Assembly (NCBI GenBank): GCA_049282265.1
Contig: JBAPTR010000353.1
Location: 1 to 6,952 of the forward strand
DNA length: 6,952 nt
Reading direction: 5' to 3'
From: CAYUCJ01 sp049282265
Lineage (GTDB): Bacteria; Desulfobacterota; DSM-4660; Desulfatiglandales; Desulfatiglandaceae
Part shown: in pieces, positions 6,951 through 6,952 of the stretch
Numbering within the stretch: position 1 is the stretch's first letter
Layout of the letters: every line of letters starts with the position of its first letter
Program-made: the position numbers and the translations under genes
Notes under the pieces: model-generated
What the model saw: only the letters and a program-made list of their open reading frames with translations
Told to the model about the DNA's origin: nothing
The model's database searches: none

Positions 6951-6952
6951 CA
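6735..6952 (+). pseudogene. Frameshifted remnant of a small unidentified gene, copy B, running off the window
   Basis: A full-strength SD, GGAGGTGA (6721-6728), stands 6 nt before a TTG at 6735. The first part reads (M)KKPARLKTTARFFPDQEFKAAT, homologous to copy A from its TTG. The C-terminal part that looks like real protein, YCPFNGKEYLSGHIFKKGF then DPYPSRIEPLEKASEA, lies in the -1 frame from 6848 onward. The 14 extra nt at about 6834-6847 explain the shift, so here the break is upstream of GK, while in copy A it is downstream. Read straight on from the TTG, the frame stays open to the window edge, so an altered product of 72 or more residues cannot be excluded. As in copy A, the other + frame and the opposite strand (MPHLPWLVRLEN) also show some conservation. 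Function unknown. Confidence 0.4.

Noticed and set aside
4508..6952. A composite transposon or insertion sequence with these repeats as ends
   Set aside because: No transposase gene, terminal inverted repeats or target site duplications are visible in or beside either copy.

Overview
The window looks like a bacterial chromosome segment of moderate GC content. Coding density, operon overlaps, Shine-Dalgarno (SD) sequences and the gene families all point to a bacterium. The mix of a YhaO/YhaN pair and a DUF6088/AbiEii module would fit a Desulfobacterota-type or similar Gram-negative anaerobe, but that placement is a guess from style only.

Left part (1-4442): a two-gene operon on the + strand. 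It holds the 3' end of a YhaO-type metallophosphoesterase (SbcD/Mre11-like nuclease subunit). An ATGA overlap joins it to a complete 1174-residue YhaN-type ATPase (SbcC/Rad50-like, with P-loop, long coiled coil and C-terminal signature/Walker B). Together they should form a DNA-end-processing complex for double-strand-break or recombination-intermediate repair.

Middle gap (4443-4905): a weak hairpin after yhaN, then the first copy (A) of a diverged ~300-nt direct repeat, then a short AT-rich control region.

Right part (4906-6566): a two-gene type IV toxin-antitoxin-like module on the + strand. It comprises a DUF6088/AbiEi-like winged-helix antitoxin and an AbiEii-family nucleotidyltransferase toxin separated by 11 nt. 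A possible 31-codon ORF overlaps the toxin stop.

Right edge (6639-6952): the second copy (B) of the repeat, in the same orientation, so A and B bracket the toxin-antitoxin module. Each copy keeps a promoter-like pair of hexamers at identical 17-nt spacing, a strong SD and a TTG codon. After these comes a small reading frame that is broken at a different place in each copy. Reading the copies against each other lets an ancestral small protein be reconstructed; it is not a family I recognise. This repeat pair is the least explained structure in the window.
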